A stretch of DNA of 64,000 nucleotides from Marinobacter sp. EhC06 (GTDB taxonomy: Bacteria; Pseudomonadota; Gammaproteobacteria; Pseudomonadales; Oleiphilaceae), in NCBI RefSeq assembly GCF_001650915.1, contig NZ_LXYO01000023.1, positions 930,001-994,000 of the forward strand, read 5' to 3'. The notes beneath the pieces are model-generated. The model worked only from the letters and a program-made list of their open reading frames with translations, did no database searches and had not been told where the DNA came from. The number at the start of each line of letters is the position of its first letter. The first letter of the stretch is position 1. Of the stretch, positions 28,263 through 38,731 are shown one piece after another. Both the position numbers and the translations under genes were made by a program.

Positions 28263-29462
28263 ATGGCCGCCAGACGAATCCTCCTGGGAGTGACCGGTGG
28301 TATTGCTGCCTATAAAAGCGCCGAACTGGTGCGTCAGCTGAAGAAGGCTGGCCATGAGGTGCGAGTGGTCATGACCCGGGGAGCGGAAGCCTTCGTGACG
28401 CCGCTCACCTTCCAGGCCCTCAGTGGCGAACCGGTTCGGACCTCCCTGCTGGACCCTGAAGCGGAAGCGGGCATGGGGCACATCGAGTTGGCCAAATGGG
28501 CCGACCAGGTGGTGATTGCGCCGGCTTCGGCTGACTTTATTGCCCGTCTGGCCACGGGTATGGCGGACGATCTGCTGACCACCGTCTGTTGTGCAACCGA
28601 AGCGCCTATTGCGGTGGTGCCAGCGATGAATCAGGCGATGTGGAGTAACGGCCGTACCCAGAGAAATATCCGGCTTCTGCAGGAGGATTCCCAGATCGAG
28701 TTATGGGGACCCGATCAGGGAGCGCAGGCCTGTGGCGATACTGGTCCCGGAAGAATGTTGGAGCCAGAGGCGATTTTCGGTCTCATTGATCAGGGAAGCG
28801 ATGGGGTACTAGCTGGCAAGACAGTGGTGATTACGGCGGGCCCCACACGCGAACCCATTGACCCGGTCCGCTATATCAGCAACCACAGTTCGGGGAAAAT
28901 GGGCTATGCCCTGGCCGGCGCAGCGAGCAAGGCCGGCGCCCGGGTGGTACTTGTCAGCGGGCCGGTGGCACTGACGCCCCCAACCGGTGTCGAAGTGCGC
29001 CCGGTGACGACGGCGGAGGACATGTTGCGGGAAACGTCGGCTGCCGTTGATGAGGGTTGCGACCTGTTTATTGCAACCGCCGCCGTCGCGGATTACCGCC
29101 CGGAAACCTGTGCCGGGGACAAGATCAAGAAATCCAGTGAGGCCATGACGCTCTCGCTGGTGCGCAACCCGGACACCTTGGCAACCATTGCCGGGCGTGA
29201 TGATGCGCCGTTTACCGTGGGGTTCGCGGCGGAAACTTCCGACGTGGCCAGCTACGCCACCGACAAAATGCAACGCAAGAAGCTCAACATGATCGTGGCC
29301 AACGATGTGTCGGCACCGGGCTTGGGTTTCAACAGCGACAATAATGCGGTAACCGTGTTCTGGCCGGGTGGCCAGACGTCTATCGGGCCGGACAGCAAAA
29401 CGAACATTGCCCGAGCGCTGGTGGCAATGATAAGCGAACATCTTGGTCAGGCCGCCCGCTGA
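28263..29462 (+). CDS. coaBC: bifunctional phosphopantothenoylcysteine decarboxylase/synthetase
   Basis: Two consecutive CoA-synthesis steps in one 399-residue protein. The N-terminal flavoprotein decarboxylase shows LLGVTGGIAAYKSAEL, APASADFIARLATGMADDL and PAMNQAMW. The C-terminal synthetase shows TAGPTREPIDPVRYISN, HSSGKMGYALA and KIKKSSEAM. ATG at 28263 has GGAG six bases upstream and begins the conserved sequence. It is followed by dut after 42 bases, a conserved pair. Confidence 0.97.
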   Translation: MAARRILLGVTGGIAAYKSAELVRQLKKAGHEVRVVMTRGAEAFVTPLTFQALSGEPVRTSLLDPEAEAGMGHIELAKWADQVVIAPASADFIARLATGMADDLLTTVCCATEAPIAVVPAMNQAMWSNGRTQRNIRLLQEDSQIELWGPDQGAQACGDTGPGRMLEPEAIFGLIDQGSDGVLAGKTVVITAGPTREPIDPVRYISNHSSGKMGYALAGAASKAGARVVLVSGPVALTPPTGVEVRPVTTAEDMLRETSAAVDEGCDLFIATAAVADYRPETCAGDKIKKSSEAMTLSLVRNPDTLATIAGRDDAPFTVGFAAETSDVASYATDKMQRKKLNMIVANDVSAPGLGFNSDNNAVTVFWPGGQTSIGPDSKTNIARALVAMISEHLGQAAR

Positions 29463-29504
29463 TTCAGCGAAGCGTACCCGATACCACAATCGACAGGACC
29501 CCCA

Positions 29505-29966
29505 ATGAGCAGGAAAAATCTTCAGGTACGTATTCTGGATGACCGTATCGGTAACCAGATTCCCTTTCCCGAGTATGCCACCGAAGGCTCTGCCGGCCTT
29601 GATCTCAGGGCCTGCCTGGACGAACCGCTGACCCTGGAGCCGGGTGATACCCAACTGATCCGCACCGGGTTGTCGATCCACATCGCAGACCCGTCACTGG
29701 CGGCCATGATCCTGCCCAGAAGCGGACTCGGCCACAAGCACGGCATAGTCCTTGGCAATCTGGTGGGGTTGATCGATTCGGACTATCAGGGCGAGTTGAT
29801 GGTGTCCTGTTGGAACCGGGGGCGCACCAGCTTTACCGTGGACGTGGGCGAACGCCTGGCCCAGTTGGTGCTGGTACCCGTTGTCCAGGCCGATTTTGAG
29901 GTGGTTTCGGAATTTGACGCCAGTGCCCGTGGTGACGGTGGCTTTGGCTCCACTGGTACGCGGTGA
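29505..29966 (+). CDS. dut: dUTP diphosphatase
   Basis: Trimeric dUTPase, 153 residues, hydrolysing dUTP to dUMP. The five motifs are visible, among them [35 protein letters not shown] and the C-terminal [10 protein letters not shown]. Located between coaBC and the algC-type gene in the usual order. AGGACC upstream serves as ribosome binding site. Confidence 0.97.
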   Translation: MSRKNLQVRILDDRIGNQIPFPEYATEGSAGLDLRACLDEPLTLEPGDTQLIRTGLSIHIADPSLAAMILPRSGLGHKHGIVLGNLVGLIDSDYQGELMVSCWNRGRTSFTVDVGERLAQLVLVPVVQADFEVVSEFDASARGDGGFGSTGTR

Positions 29967-30061
29967 GCTGGAGGCCGGCCACGCAGAACCGCGTGCCGGC
30001 GTCTATACTTTGCGGGTAACTGCTTGTCCAGGACGATAAAATTACAACTGCAGGATGGACT

Positions 30062-31516
30062 ATGAAGCTGGGTAAAAAGAAAGATGCCGACGCGTCCGTT
30101 GATGAAAAACCATCAAAGAAGGCGGCAAAAAAGGAAAAGGCCAGTGCCTCGGGGCCCAAACTCAAGCGGCTTAATTCTGTGGCGGTAAACCAGTCACTGG
30201 TCGTGGTTCTGGCGGGCGTGATTGCTGTTGCATTGCTTCATTTTCTGGTGGTCCAGCCTTCGGCAAAGGAGCGCTTCGAATCATTGAAAGTCCTGGAGGC
30301 GGATGCCGCAGCGCTTCGCCTGAACCAATATTTTGACCAGGTCCAGAAAAGCGTTGATGGCCTGGCTACCCAGCCGCACGTGATTCAGGCGCTTAATAGC
30401 CGGAACGCGATACCGGCAACCGAGGTGCAGCTGGCGGATTCTTTGCCAGGCATTGAGGCGGTCCATCTGTTTCCTTACCGTGACATTCCGCGCACCTCAA
30501 GCAATGAGGGACTTTTGGGCTTCTCGGGTCTTGAGCTGGCCCGACGCGCTGAAACCGGCCAGCGACTCTTCCCCGATGCGTTTCCACGGGATAACCGCTG
30601 GTTTGTCCAGATGGCGACCCCGGTACGTAATCCGACAAGCAATGCGGTCATCGGAAGCCTGCTGATTATCTTTGACTCCTCTCAGATCCAGCCGTTGCTT
30701 CAAGTGGTCAATTCCAGCCTCGGTGGCCAGCTGGCGCTGGTGCAGACCGTGTCCGGTTCATCCCGCACAGTGGTCAGTAGCGGCAGTGGCTCCGGGAATG
30801 CTGAATCCCGAAGGCTAACCAATCCTGACTGGACGGTGACCTATACCCCCGCCAAATCATCCGCGGCGCCAGTGGACACGGTGATGATCGCCATTCTGGT
30901 CGGAGTTCCCGTGCTGATCGCTGCCATCATCGTCTGGGTCCTGCTGGGCGGTGCCCAGAAGGGGTTGCGTCAGGACGTGACGGCCCTGATCCAATGGGCC
31001 CACAAGGTGTTCGGCGGAGAGCGGGTGAAACTACCGACCTTTCGTTGGGATATGGTGGCCTCAACCGGCGAAGTACTGTACCGGTTGTCCCAGGTGGTTG
31101 AAAAACGGGTCGCCAAGGCCGGAGAAACGGCAAAACCCAGGCAGGGTGGTTCCGGCAAGTCTGGCGGCAGTGCCGCCAAGGGCGGCGATGAGCCGCTGTT
31201 CCAGGATAAGGACATGCCCGACATCGACATGCTCGATGGCGATGAGGACGTTCTCGGCTTCGGCAGCGGCGACGATACGGTCTTTGGGTCCGGTGATACC
31301 CCGGACGTGGAAGAGGTGGCCCTGCCTCAGGTGGAGCTGTCCCAGGATATTTTCCGGGCCTATGACATTCGGGGCATTGTCGGCGAAACCCTGACCGCCG
31401 AGGGCGTGGAGGTCATTGGCCGGGCCATTGGTTCCGAGGCCCTGGAGCGAGGTGTCGACAGCCTCTGCATTGGTTATGACGGCCGCCACTCCAGCCCGGA
31501 TCTGGCGTTATGGTGA
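30062..31516 (+). pseudogene. algC: 5' part of disrupted algC-type phosphomannomutase/phosphoglucomutase gene
   Basis: The first 484 codons. A Lys-rich cytoplasmic start, membrane segment 1 (about 42-66), a periplasmic sensor-like domain, membrane segment 2 (about 276-301), an acidic linker, and the start of the mutase domain from about residue 427 (SQDIFRAYDIRGIVGETL). This long-form layout is also found in Pseudomonas AlgC. After GYDGRHSSPDL the frame ends ALW-stop, whereas the family continues for about 36 residues to SGVM(V/L)TGSHNP. The next frame resumes exactly there, so about 110 bp (3n+1) appear to be missing. A sequencing or assembly error is possible. Confidence 0.82.
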
Positions 31517-32592
31517 CCGGCAGCCACAACCCGGCCAACTACAACGGTCTGAAAATCATGTTGGGTGGTGAAACCCTTTCGGGCGAGGCCATCCAGAAAT
31601 TGTATCAGCGAATTCAGAGCGGGGATTTTGCCAGCGGTCGGGGCAGTCAGAGCACCGAGGATGTGCGTCGTGCATACCTGGACCGGATTGTTGGCGACAT
31701 AGCGGTAGCTGCACCGCTTAAGGTAGTGGTCGATGCCGGCAACGGCATTGCCGGTGAACTCGGGCCCATGCTCATCGAGGAGCTGGGCTGCGAGGTGATT
31801 CCATTGTACTGCGATGTGGATGGTGATTTCCCGAATCACCATCCCGATCCTGGCAAGCCAGCGAATCTTGCCGATCTGATTGCCCGGGTTAAGTCCGAAG
31901 GGGCTGACATCGGTTTGGCCTTTGATGGCGACGGTGACCGACTGGGTGTGGTGACCAATTCCGGCAAGATCATCTGGCCAGATCGCCTGATGATGCTGTT
32001 CGCCCGGGATGTGGTGTCCCGAAATCCGGGTGCAGACGTTCTCTACGACGTTAAGTGCAGCCGCAGGCTGGCAGGTGTCATATCCGAAGCTGGTGGCAGG
32101 CCCATCATGTGGAAAACCGGTCATTCATTGATGAAAGCAAAAATGAAAGAGACAGGCGCCCTCCTGGCCGGGGAAATGAGCGGTCATATCTTCTTTGGCG
32201 AGCGCTGGTATGGCTTTGATGATGGCCTCTATTCCGCGGCCCGCCTGCTGGAAATTCTGGGCATCGAAGACCGGCACAGTGATGAAGTCTTCGAGGATTT
32301 CCCGGAAGATATCAGCACACCGGAGCTGAATGTCGAAGTGACCGAAAGCTCCAAGTTCGACATTATTGAACGTCTCGGTGAGGCCGGCGACTTCGGTGAC
32401 GGCAACATCAGCACTATCGATGGCATTCGTGTGGATTACGCCGATGGCTGGGGGCTTTGCCGGGCATCAAACACCACACCAGTTCTGGTTCTGCGCTTTG
32501 AGGCGGAAACAGAGGACGCACTGGAACGTATCAAGTCTGTGTTCCGGGATCAGCTGCAGAAGGCGGCGCCGGATCTGGTGGCGGATTTCTGA
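31510..32592 (+). pseudogene. algC: 3' part of disrupted algC-type gene (active-site Ser onward)
   Basis: A 360-codon frame starting at MVTGSHNP, which holds the phosphoserine (Ser5 here). The metal loop AFDGDGDRLG, the sugar-binding GEMSGHIFF and the phosphate-binding RASNTTPVLVLRFE follow, so domains 2-4 are complete. It overlaps the 5' part by seven bases. In the intact family it would be continuous with it. If the reading is correct the first domain is broken and the enzyme probably inactive, unless another mutase compensates. AlgC-type enzymes supply sugar phosphates for LPS and exopolysaccharide. Confidence 0.82.
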
Positions 32593-32640
32593 TCCCTGAG
32601 TCCACCGACGATTTTCAGACACGTATTAACTCAGGATTAA

Positions 32641-33549
<909 letters not shown>

Positions 33550-33573
33550 CGACACCCGACAAGGAGTCTCCAG

Positions 33574-34824
33574 ATGAAGCGCCTGCTTGCGACGCTGGTA
33601 ATACTGGTTCTGATCGGCTTTGCTGCGTTCAAGGCAGGTGTCTGGTGGTTCACAGACCAGCGCATGGCCGAAGCAAGACAGTCTCTGGAACCCTATGGTG
33701 TGCTGCATAGGGGCAGTATCAGTTCCGGCCTTGAGGGCAGGTTGGTCCTGAACGACGCCAGCTGGCAGGATTTCGAGCTTACCCAGCCGCTGGATATAGC
33801 CAGGGTGGAGTTTGATGCGGGCTCCCCCGTCAGCTTGCTGTCTGCTCTCGTCGATCCGACCAATCTGCCGGCCCAGTGGATCCTGCGACTCGATGGCCTT
33901 GGCCTGACGCTGGATCCGACGATGCTTCGCAACTGGGTCACCGCAGAGGGCGCCAACAGTGATGGTGATCCGGCGCTGTTTGTCCTTTCCTGTGCGCCAG
34001 ATCCCCGCCAGCAATTGGGGAGTGGAGATCTGATCCGGATGGGCATCACAGCACTCGCCGGAGACGGGTTCGTGCGCCAGACCCCTGGAAACCTCCATGC
34101 GGAGCTGAATACCATCAGCACCGGCAGTCTTGAACTGGACTGGTCTGATGCCCGAATCCGGATTCAGGATTCAGAACTTTCCGTTTCCAGAGGTGCCGAG
34201 CCGATGAGCCTTACTCTGCGCGATGGGGGCCTGATGCGCCGCGTTGCCGCCTATTGCGCCCGCGAAGCCGGCATTGAAACCACCGTATGGGCCGGGCGCG
34301 TGGTGGAGGCGCTGTCCGCTGGACTTGAAGCCCGGGGCCTTGCAGCCAGCGACCAGTTGAAGGCGCTTTATCGGCAGTGGCTGCTCGAGGGCGGTGAGCT
34401 TACGGTCAGCTTGCAACCGGATCAGCCCATGTTCGGAGTTCCCGTCAGAGCGGATGAGAACGATGGCGAGGGCCTGAGCTGGCCGGTTCGATATAATGGG
34501 GCAGGTGTGCCAGACGTCTATCTGACCGAGGCTGAGCCTGTTATTCAGGAAACGCCAGAGGTGGCGGTTGAGCCGGTGGTGCCAAGGGAAGATCCAGAGA
34601 CTGAAAGCTGGTATCCCGCAGACCTCGAGAATGCCGGTCAATGGGTCGATCGCCGGGTGCGGGTAACGCTATCCAACGACAATGTCGTGGAGGGCCGCCT
34701 GGTGAGCGTCAGCGAACGGGAGCTGGAAGTGGCCCGCGTGGTTGCCGGTGGTGAAGTCGCCTATCCGATGTTGATCCGGGCCATCGTCAACTTTGAAGTC
34801 TGGCGTCGGGGCCGTGCACAATGA
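33574..34824 (+). CDS. membrane-anchored protein of unknown function with LSm/SH3-like C-terminal segment
   Basis: A 416-residue protein that I cannot place in a family. An N-terminal membrane anchor (about residues 4-24) precedes a large, probably periplasmic region. A Glu/Pro-rich linker (about 320-345) then leads to a terminal beta-rich segment (VDRRVRVTLSNDNVVEGRLV onward, about 356-410) whose strand pattern resembles Sm/SH3-like barrels. AAGGAG precedes the start. It lies between argB (24 bases) and argE (26 bases), so it is in the arginine operon, but no arginine role is known to me. Confidence 0.7.
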   Translation: MKRLLATLVILVLIGFAAFKAGVWWFTDQRMAEARQSLEPYGVLHRGSISSGLEGRLVLNDASWQDFELTQPLDIARVEFDAGSPVSLLSALVDPTNLPAQWILRLDGLGLTLDPTMLRNWVTAEGANSDGDPALFVLSCAPDPRQQLGSGDLIRMGITALAGDGFVRQTPGNLHAELNTISTGSLELDWSDARIRIQDSELSVSRGAEPMSLTLRDGGLMRRVAAYCAREAGIETTVWAGRVVEALSAGLEARGLAASDQLKALYRQWLLEGGELTVSLQPDQPMFGVPVRADENDGEGLSWPVRYNGAGVPDVYLTEAEPVIQETPEVAVEPVVPREDPETESWYPADLENAGQWVDRRVRVTLSNDNVVEGRLVSVSERELEVARVVAGGEVAYPMLIRAIVNFEVWRRGRAQ

Positions 34825-34850
34825 TTCCAGTGGGAATCTGAGAGGAAACT

Positions 34851-36020
34851 ATGTCGCAGTCCGATAGCAAATCCGCAGCGGTGCCGGGCATTCGTGACAT
34901 GCTTGCCCGCCTGATATCGCTGCCTTCCATCAGTAGCGCGTCGGCGAAGTGGGATCACAGCAACGAGCCCGTAGTGCGAACCTTGGCAGAATGGCTGGAG
35001 GCTCTCGGGTTTACCGTGGAAATCCTGGAAGTGCCCGGGATGCCTGGAAAGTTCAACCTGATTGGAACCCTGGGCAGCGGCCCGGGCGGTCTGGTGCTGT
35101 CCGGCCACACCGACACGGTGCCCTTTGATGACAAACGCTGGCAGAGCGACCCCTTTACCCTGACCGAGCGGGACAACCGCTGGTACGGGCTGGGCACCTG
35201 CGACATGAAAGGCTTTTTCCCGCTGGCCATCGAAGCGGCAAGGGCTTTTGTGGGCGAAGACCTCAAGCAGCCCCTGATCATACTGGCTACGGCCGACGAA
35301 GAGAGTTCCATGGATGGTGCCCGGGCCCTGGCCGAAGCCGGCAAGCCCAAGGCCCGCTACGCGGTCATCGGCGAGCCCACCAGCCTGAAGCCGGTGCGCA
35401 TGCACAAGGGCATCATGATGGAGCGTCTGAAGTTCGAGGGCCAGTCCGGCCACTCTTCCAACCCGGCCCTCGGCCGCAATGCCATGGAAGGGATGCACGA
35501 AGCGCTCACCGAATTGCTGGCACTCCGGTCAGGCTGGCAGGAAAAGTATCGGAATCCGAACTTCGAGGTGCAGTTTCCAACCCTGAACCTTGGCTGCATC
35601 CACGGCGGTGACAATCCCAACCGCATCTGCGCCCAGTGCGAACTGCACTTTGACTTGCGCCCGTTGCCGGGCATGAACATGGAGACCCTGCGCCAGACCA
35701 TCCTGAGCAAGGTCCAGCCAATCGCAGAACGCCGGGAACTGTCACTGGAATTCGAGCCGCTCTTCGACGGGGTACCGCCCTTCGAAACCCCGGCCGATGC
35801 GGCCCTGGTCAAAGCCTGTGAGAAACTGACTGGCCATACCGCCCACGCCGTTGCTTTCGCCACGGAAGCGCCCTGGCTCCAGAAGCTCGGCCTGGAAACC
35901 TTGGTTATGGGCCCCGGGTCCATCGATCAGGCGCACCAGCCCGATGAATTTATAGAGCTGTCTCAACTGGAACCAACCGTGAAGATTCTGCAGGGTCTCA
36001 TCCGACAGTTTTGCCTTTAG
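34851..36020 (+). CDS. argE: acetylornithine deacetylase
   Basis: M20-family metallo-deacetylase, 389 residues, giving ornithine and acetate from N-acetylornithine. Zinc ligands appear in LSGHTDTVPFD and GTCDMKGF. The catalytic ADEESSMDGA and a final GPGSIDQAHQPDEF are present. GAGAGGAAACT precedes the ATG. The R5 element begins 28 bases past the stop codon, before argA. Confidence 0.94.
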   Translation: MSQSDSKSAAVPGIRDMLARLISLPSISSASAKWDHSNEPVVRTLAEWLEALGFTVEILEVPGMPGKFNLIGTLGSGPGGLVLSGHTDTVPFDDKRWQSDPFTLTERDNRWYGLGTCDMKGFFPLAIEAARAFVGEDLKQPLIILATADEESSMDGARALAEAGKPKARYAVIGEPTSLKPVRMHKGIMMERLKFEGQSGHSSNPALGRNAMEGMHEALTELLALRSGWQEKYRNPNFEVQFPTLNLGCIHGGDNPNRICAQCELHFDLRPLPGMNMETLRQTILSKVQPIAERRELSLEFEPLFDGVPPFETPADAALVKACEKLTGHTAHAVAFATEAPWLQKLGLETLVMGPGSIDQAHQPDEFIELSQLEPTVKILQGLIRQFCL

Positions 36021-36047
36021 GCTGGAGTCCGGGTCAAATAGGGGGCT

Positions 36048-36158
36048 GAACACTGTCGGGAGCCCTCTCCAAAACACGCCCGTAAATACGTCCCTGTAGG
36101 GCTCGGTCGCGCCATCCCTGGCGCTCCACGGTTTTGGAGAGGGCTCCCGACAGTGTTC
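36048..36158 (+). repeat. foldback element R5
   Basis: Arms 36048-36075 and 36131-36158 form a perfect 28-bp inverted repeat. The 55-nt core has hairpin 1 TACG-tccc-TGTA (36087-36098) and hairpin 2 GCGCCA-tccc-TGGCGC (36109-36124). It lies in the 188-base gap between argE and argA, both read rightward, so it is probably transcribed. Its right arm ends 50 bases before the argA start. Confidence 0.92.
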
Positions 36159-36208
36159 GTCAAACTGAATTGCGGGCCGCGTAAAGAAAAAAGCTTGGAG
36201 TATTCGAA

Positions 36209-37516
36209 TTGAAATCAAACGACTGGCTGCATGGATTCCGCCATTCATCCCCTTACATCAACGCCCACCGCGGGCGTACGGTGGTGCTGACCATTCCAGG
36301 GGATGCCATTGAGCACGGGAACTTCATCAACATCATCCATGACATCGCGCTGCTGAGCAGTCTTGGTGTGCGGCTGGTCGTTGCCTTTGGTGCCCGCCCG
36401 CAAATCCAGGCGCGGCTGGACGGCGCCGGCGTGGAATCGTCGTTTGCCAAAGGTCTGCGGATTACACCGCAAGAGCACCTCAGCATGGTGATGGAGGCCA
36501 TCGGTGGCCTGCGTGCCTACCTAGAGAGCCACCTTTCCATGGGTTTGGTGAATTCGCCGATGCACAATGCCCGTATTCGGGTGAGTGGCGGCAATTATGT
36601 GGCCGCCAAGCCCGTGGGTGTGCTGGACGGTATCGATTTTGGCCATACCGGCAAGGTGCGCCGGGTGGATGTGGCTGGCATCGAGAAACTGCTGGAGCTT
36701 GGTCACATTGTTTTGTTGCCGCCCATGGGCTATTCGCCCACCGGGGATGCCTTCAACCTCTCCTACGAGGATGTAGGCAGCCAGGTGGCGGCGGCACTGC
36801 AGGCCGAAAAGCTGATGGTGTTTATTGATGATCCCGGCTTGCAGGAAGAGGACGGCGCCCTGATCCGGGAGCTGTCGGCGCGCCAGGCGTCCGAGCGTCT
36901 GGCTTCCGGCGCGGTGACCGGTCACGATGCCGACCTCCTCAGGGCGGCCTGTGATGCCTGTGTGAAGGGCGTACGGCGGGCCCACATCATCAGCTATGTG
37001 GACGACGGCGCGTTGCTGAAGGAGCTTTTTACCCGGGACGGTGCTGGCACACTGGTCAGTGGTGATCATTATGAGCAGTTTCGTCAGGCCCGGGTGGAGG
37101 ACATCGGCGGGATTCTGGAGCTTATCCAGCCGCTGGAGGAGCAGGGCATTCTGGTTCGTCGTTCCCGGGAGATGCTGGAAACCGAGATTGACCGGTTTGT
37201 CGTGGCCGAGCGCGACGGGACCATCGTGGGGTGTGCCGCCCTCTACAGTTACCCCGAGGAGGGTGCCGGCGAGCTGTCCTGTTTTGCCGTGGATCCGAAT
37301 TATCGCCGGGCCGGGCGGGGCGATGAGATTCTGGCGATGGTCGAGAAGCTGGCCAGGGGGCAGGGCATCCAGAAGCTGTTTGTGCTGACCACCCAGACCG
37401 AGCACTGGTTTCGGGAGCGTGGCTTCCAGCCTTCCACCGTCCAGGCCCTGCCGGGGCCCAAGCTGGCCTCCTATAACACCCAGCGGAACTCAAAGGTGTT
37501 CTTCAAACCGCTGTGA
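36209..37516 (+). CDS. argA: amino-acid N-acetyltransferase (N-acetylglutamate synthase)
   Basis: First step of arginine synthesis, 435 residues: an N-terminal amino-acid kinase-like regulatory domain (to about residue 285) fused to a C-terminal GNAT domain (YEQFRQARVEDIGGILELIQ onward). The acetyl-CoA site is visible as CFAVDPNYRRAGRGDEIL. The start is TTG at 36209, with GGAG upstream. Its last 27 bases overlap the 3' end of the convergent metallopeptidase gene. The kinase-like domain is expected to bind arginine as feedback inhibitor. Confidence 0.94.
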   Translation: MKSNDWLHGFRHSSPYINAHRGRTVVLTIPGDAIEHGNFINIIHDIALLSSLGVRLVVAFGARPQIQARLDGAGVESSFAKGLRITPQEHLSMVMEAIGGLRAYLESHLSMGLVNSPMHNARIRVSGGNYVAAKPVGVLDGIDFGHTGKVRRVDVAGIEKLLELGHIVLLPPMGYSPTGDAFNLSYEDVGSQVAAALQAEKLMVFIDDPGLQEEDGALIRELSARQASERLASGAVTGHDADLLRAACDACVKGVRRAHIISYVDDGALLKELFTRDGAGTLVSGDHYEQFRQARVEDIGGILELIQPLEEQGILVRRSREMLETEIDRFVVAERDGTIVGCAALYSYPEEGAGELSCFAVDPNYRRAGRGDEILAMVEKLARGQGIQKLFVLTTQTEHWFRERGFQPSTVQALPGPKLASYNTQRNSKVFFKPL

Positions 37517-38560
37517 CAGGGCAGCCAGGTAGTCGGACCTCTGGGGTTCGGGTTTTTCGGAGAGCGCCTCCACGGCCTGGTAAAAAGCCGGGAAATCGTA
37601 GTCTGCGTTCCGAAGCATCTGCCGGAAAGCCGGTACATGCTGGTTGTACTGGCGAAACAGCGCCAGATTGGCATTGTTCAGGCTGACCGGGGCCGGCCCG
37701 AACGGTCCGGGTTCAGGCCAGTCCGCAGAAAGTTCCTGATAGGCGATAGCCAGGTCTTGGAGGATGGCGGCCTTGCGATCTCGGAGATGTTGGTCTGGCA
37801 AACTGTCTGCTTGGGCGTAAAGGGCTTCCAGTCGGGCGCTGAAGTCCTCCACCAGGGCAAGGGTCTGGTTGCGGCGAGCAAGACGGCCCAACGCTTCGCG
37901 GAACTGGCCGGGCTTGCCCTGTTCCGATAACCAGAGTCTGAGCCCCTCCAGCTCCACCGCCGTCGCGAAGCTCTCGTTAAATGCGGTGTCATCGGCAATG
38001 TAGACCACCCTGTGGGCCAGTTCATGGAAAATCAGGGCGACCATGCGGTCCTCCTCCAGGCGGGTAAAACCAGTGTGCAGCGGGTCATCAAACCAGCCGA
38101 GAGTGGAATAGGCGGTCACGCCGCCAATGAAGGTGTCGAAGCCGTTGTCGCGGAATTGCGCCTGCTCGGCACGCGCATCGTCCAGGCTGAAGTAGCCCCG
38201 GTAGGCCTGGCAGCCGAGAACCGGGTAGCACCAGCGGTGTGGCTCCAGCGAGAACTCCGGTACGGCCACCAGGTTTACCACCACCCAGGGTCTTTCAAGC
38301 TGCACGTAGTCGCTGAAGGCGTCTCCCACCGGCAGGGCCAGTCTTTGAGCGGCGAATTCCCTGGCCTGTTGAGCCAAAGCGAGTTTTTCCCGCAGCTCCA
38401 CCGGCGTTGTGTCGTCTGAGAAGACCTTCTCCACCGGTTCTCCCGACATCATCAGGGACATATGCCCACTGACAGCTTGCGAATAGTAGCCAATGGTCGA
38501 ACAGCCGTTAAGCATTGTTACCAGTAGCAAAAGTAGATAGATCTGACTAAGCTGTTTCAT
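37490..38560 (-). CDS. putative aminopeptidase lipoprotein (PF10023 type)
   Basis: A 356-residue predicted lipoprotein: signal with lipobox LNGC (Cys about residue 20), a GYYSQAVSGHMSLM segment typical of the family, and a zinc-binding HELAH motif (about residues 182-186) with a downstream NESFATAVE glutamate. Family members are annotated as predicted aminopeptidases on the basis of this motif; the substrate is unknown. It is convergent with argA, with 27 bases of overlap at the 3' ends. Confidence 0.82.
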   Translation of the reverse strand: MKQLSQIYLLLLLVTMLNGCSTIGYYSQAVSGHMSLMMSGEPVEKVFSDDTTPVELREKLALAQQAREFAAQRLALPVGDAFSDYVQLERPWVVVNLVAVPEFSLEPHRWCYPVLGCQAYRGYFSLDDARAEQAQFRDNGFDTFIGGVTAYSTLGWFDDPLHTGFTRLEEDRMVALIFHELAHRVVYIADDTAFNESFATAVELEGLRLWLSEQGKPGQFREALGRLARRNQTLALVEDFSARLEALYAQADSLPDQHLRDRKAAILQDLAIAYQELSADWPEPGPFGPAPVSLNNANLALFRQYNQHVPAFRQMLRNADYDFPAFYQAVEALSEKPEPQRSDYLAALSQRFEEHL

Positions 38561-38586
38561 GGGTCAGGATGTTATAGTGGATTGGT

Positions 38587-38614
38587 TTGCCTGTGGGGGC
38601 CAGGCCGCTATAGT
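38587..38614 (+). promoter_or_regulatory. candidate promoter of the PilZ-DUF1631-GGDEF-EAL gene
   Basis: TTGCCT-N16-TATAGT, 118 bases before the start codon at 38732. TATAGT recurs at 38573 and 38629 in the same gap, so other starts are possible. The fit to sigma-70 consensus is 4/6 and 5/6. Confidence 0.4.
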
Positions 38615-38731
38615 ACAATCATGGTCTCTATAGTAGCAGCCGGTGGCATCCGCCATCGTTTCAGGGACGTGAGTCGGTACCGGACATTGTGTCCGGTGAC
38701 TGGTCCGGCTTTGCGAGATATCAGGTAGTTC

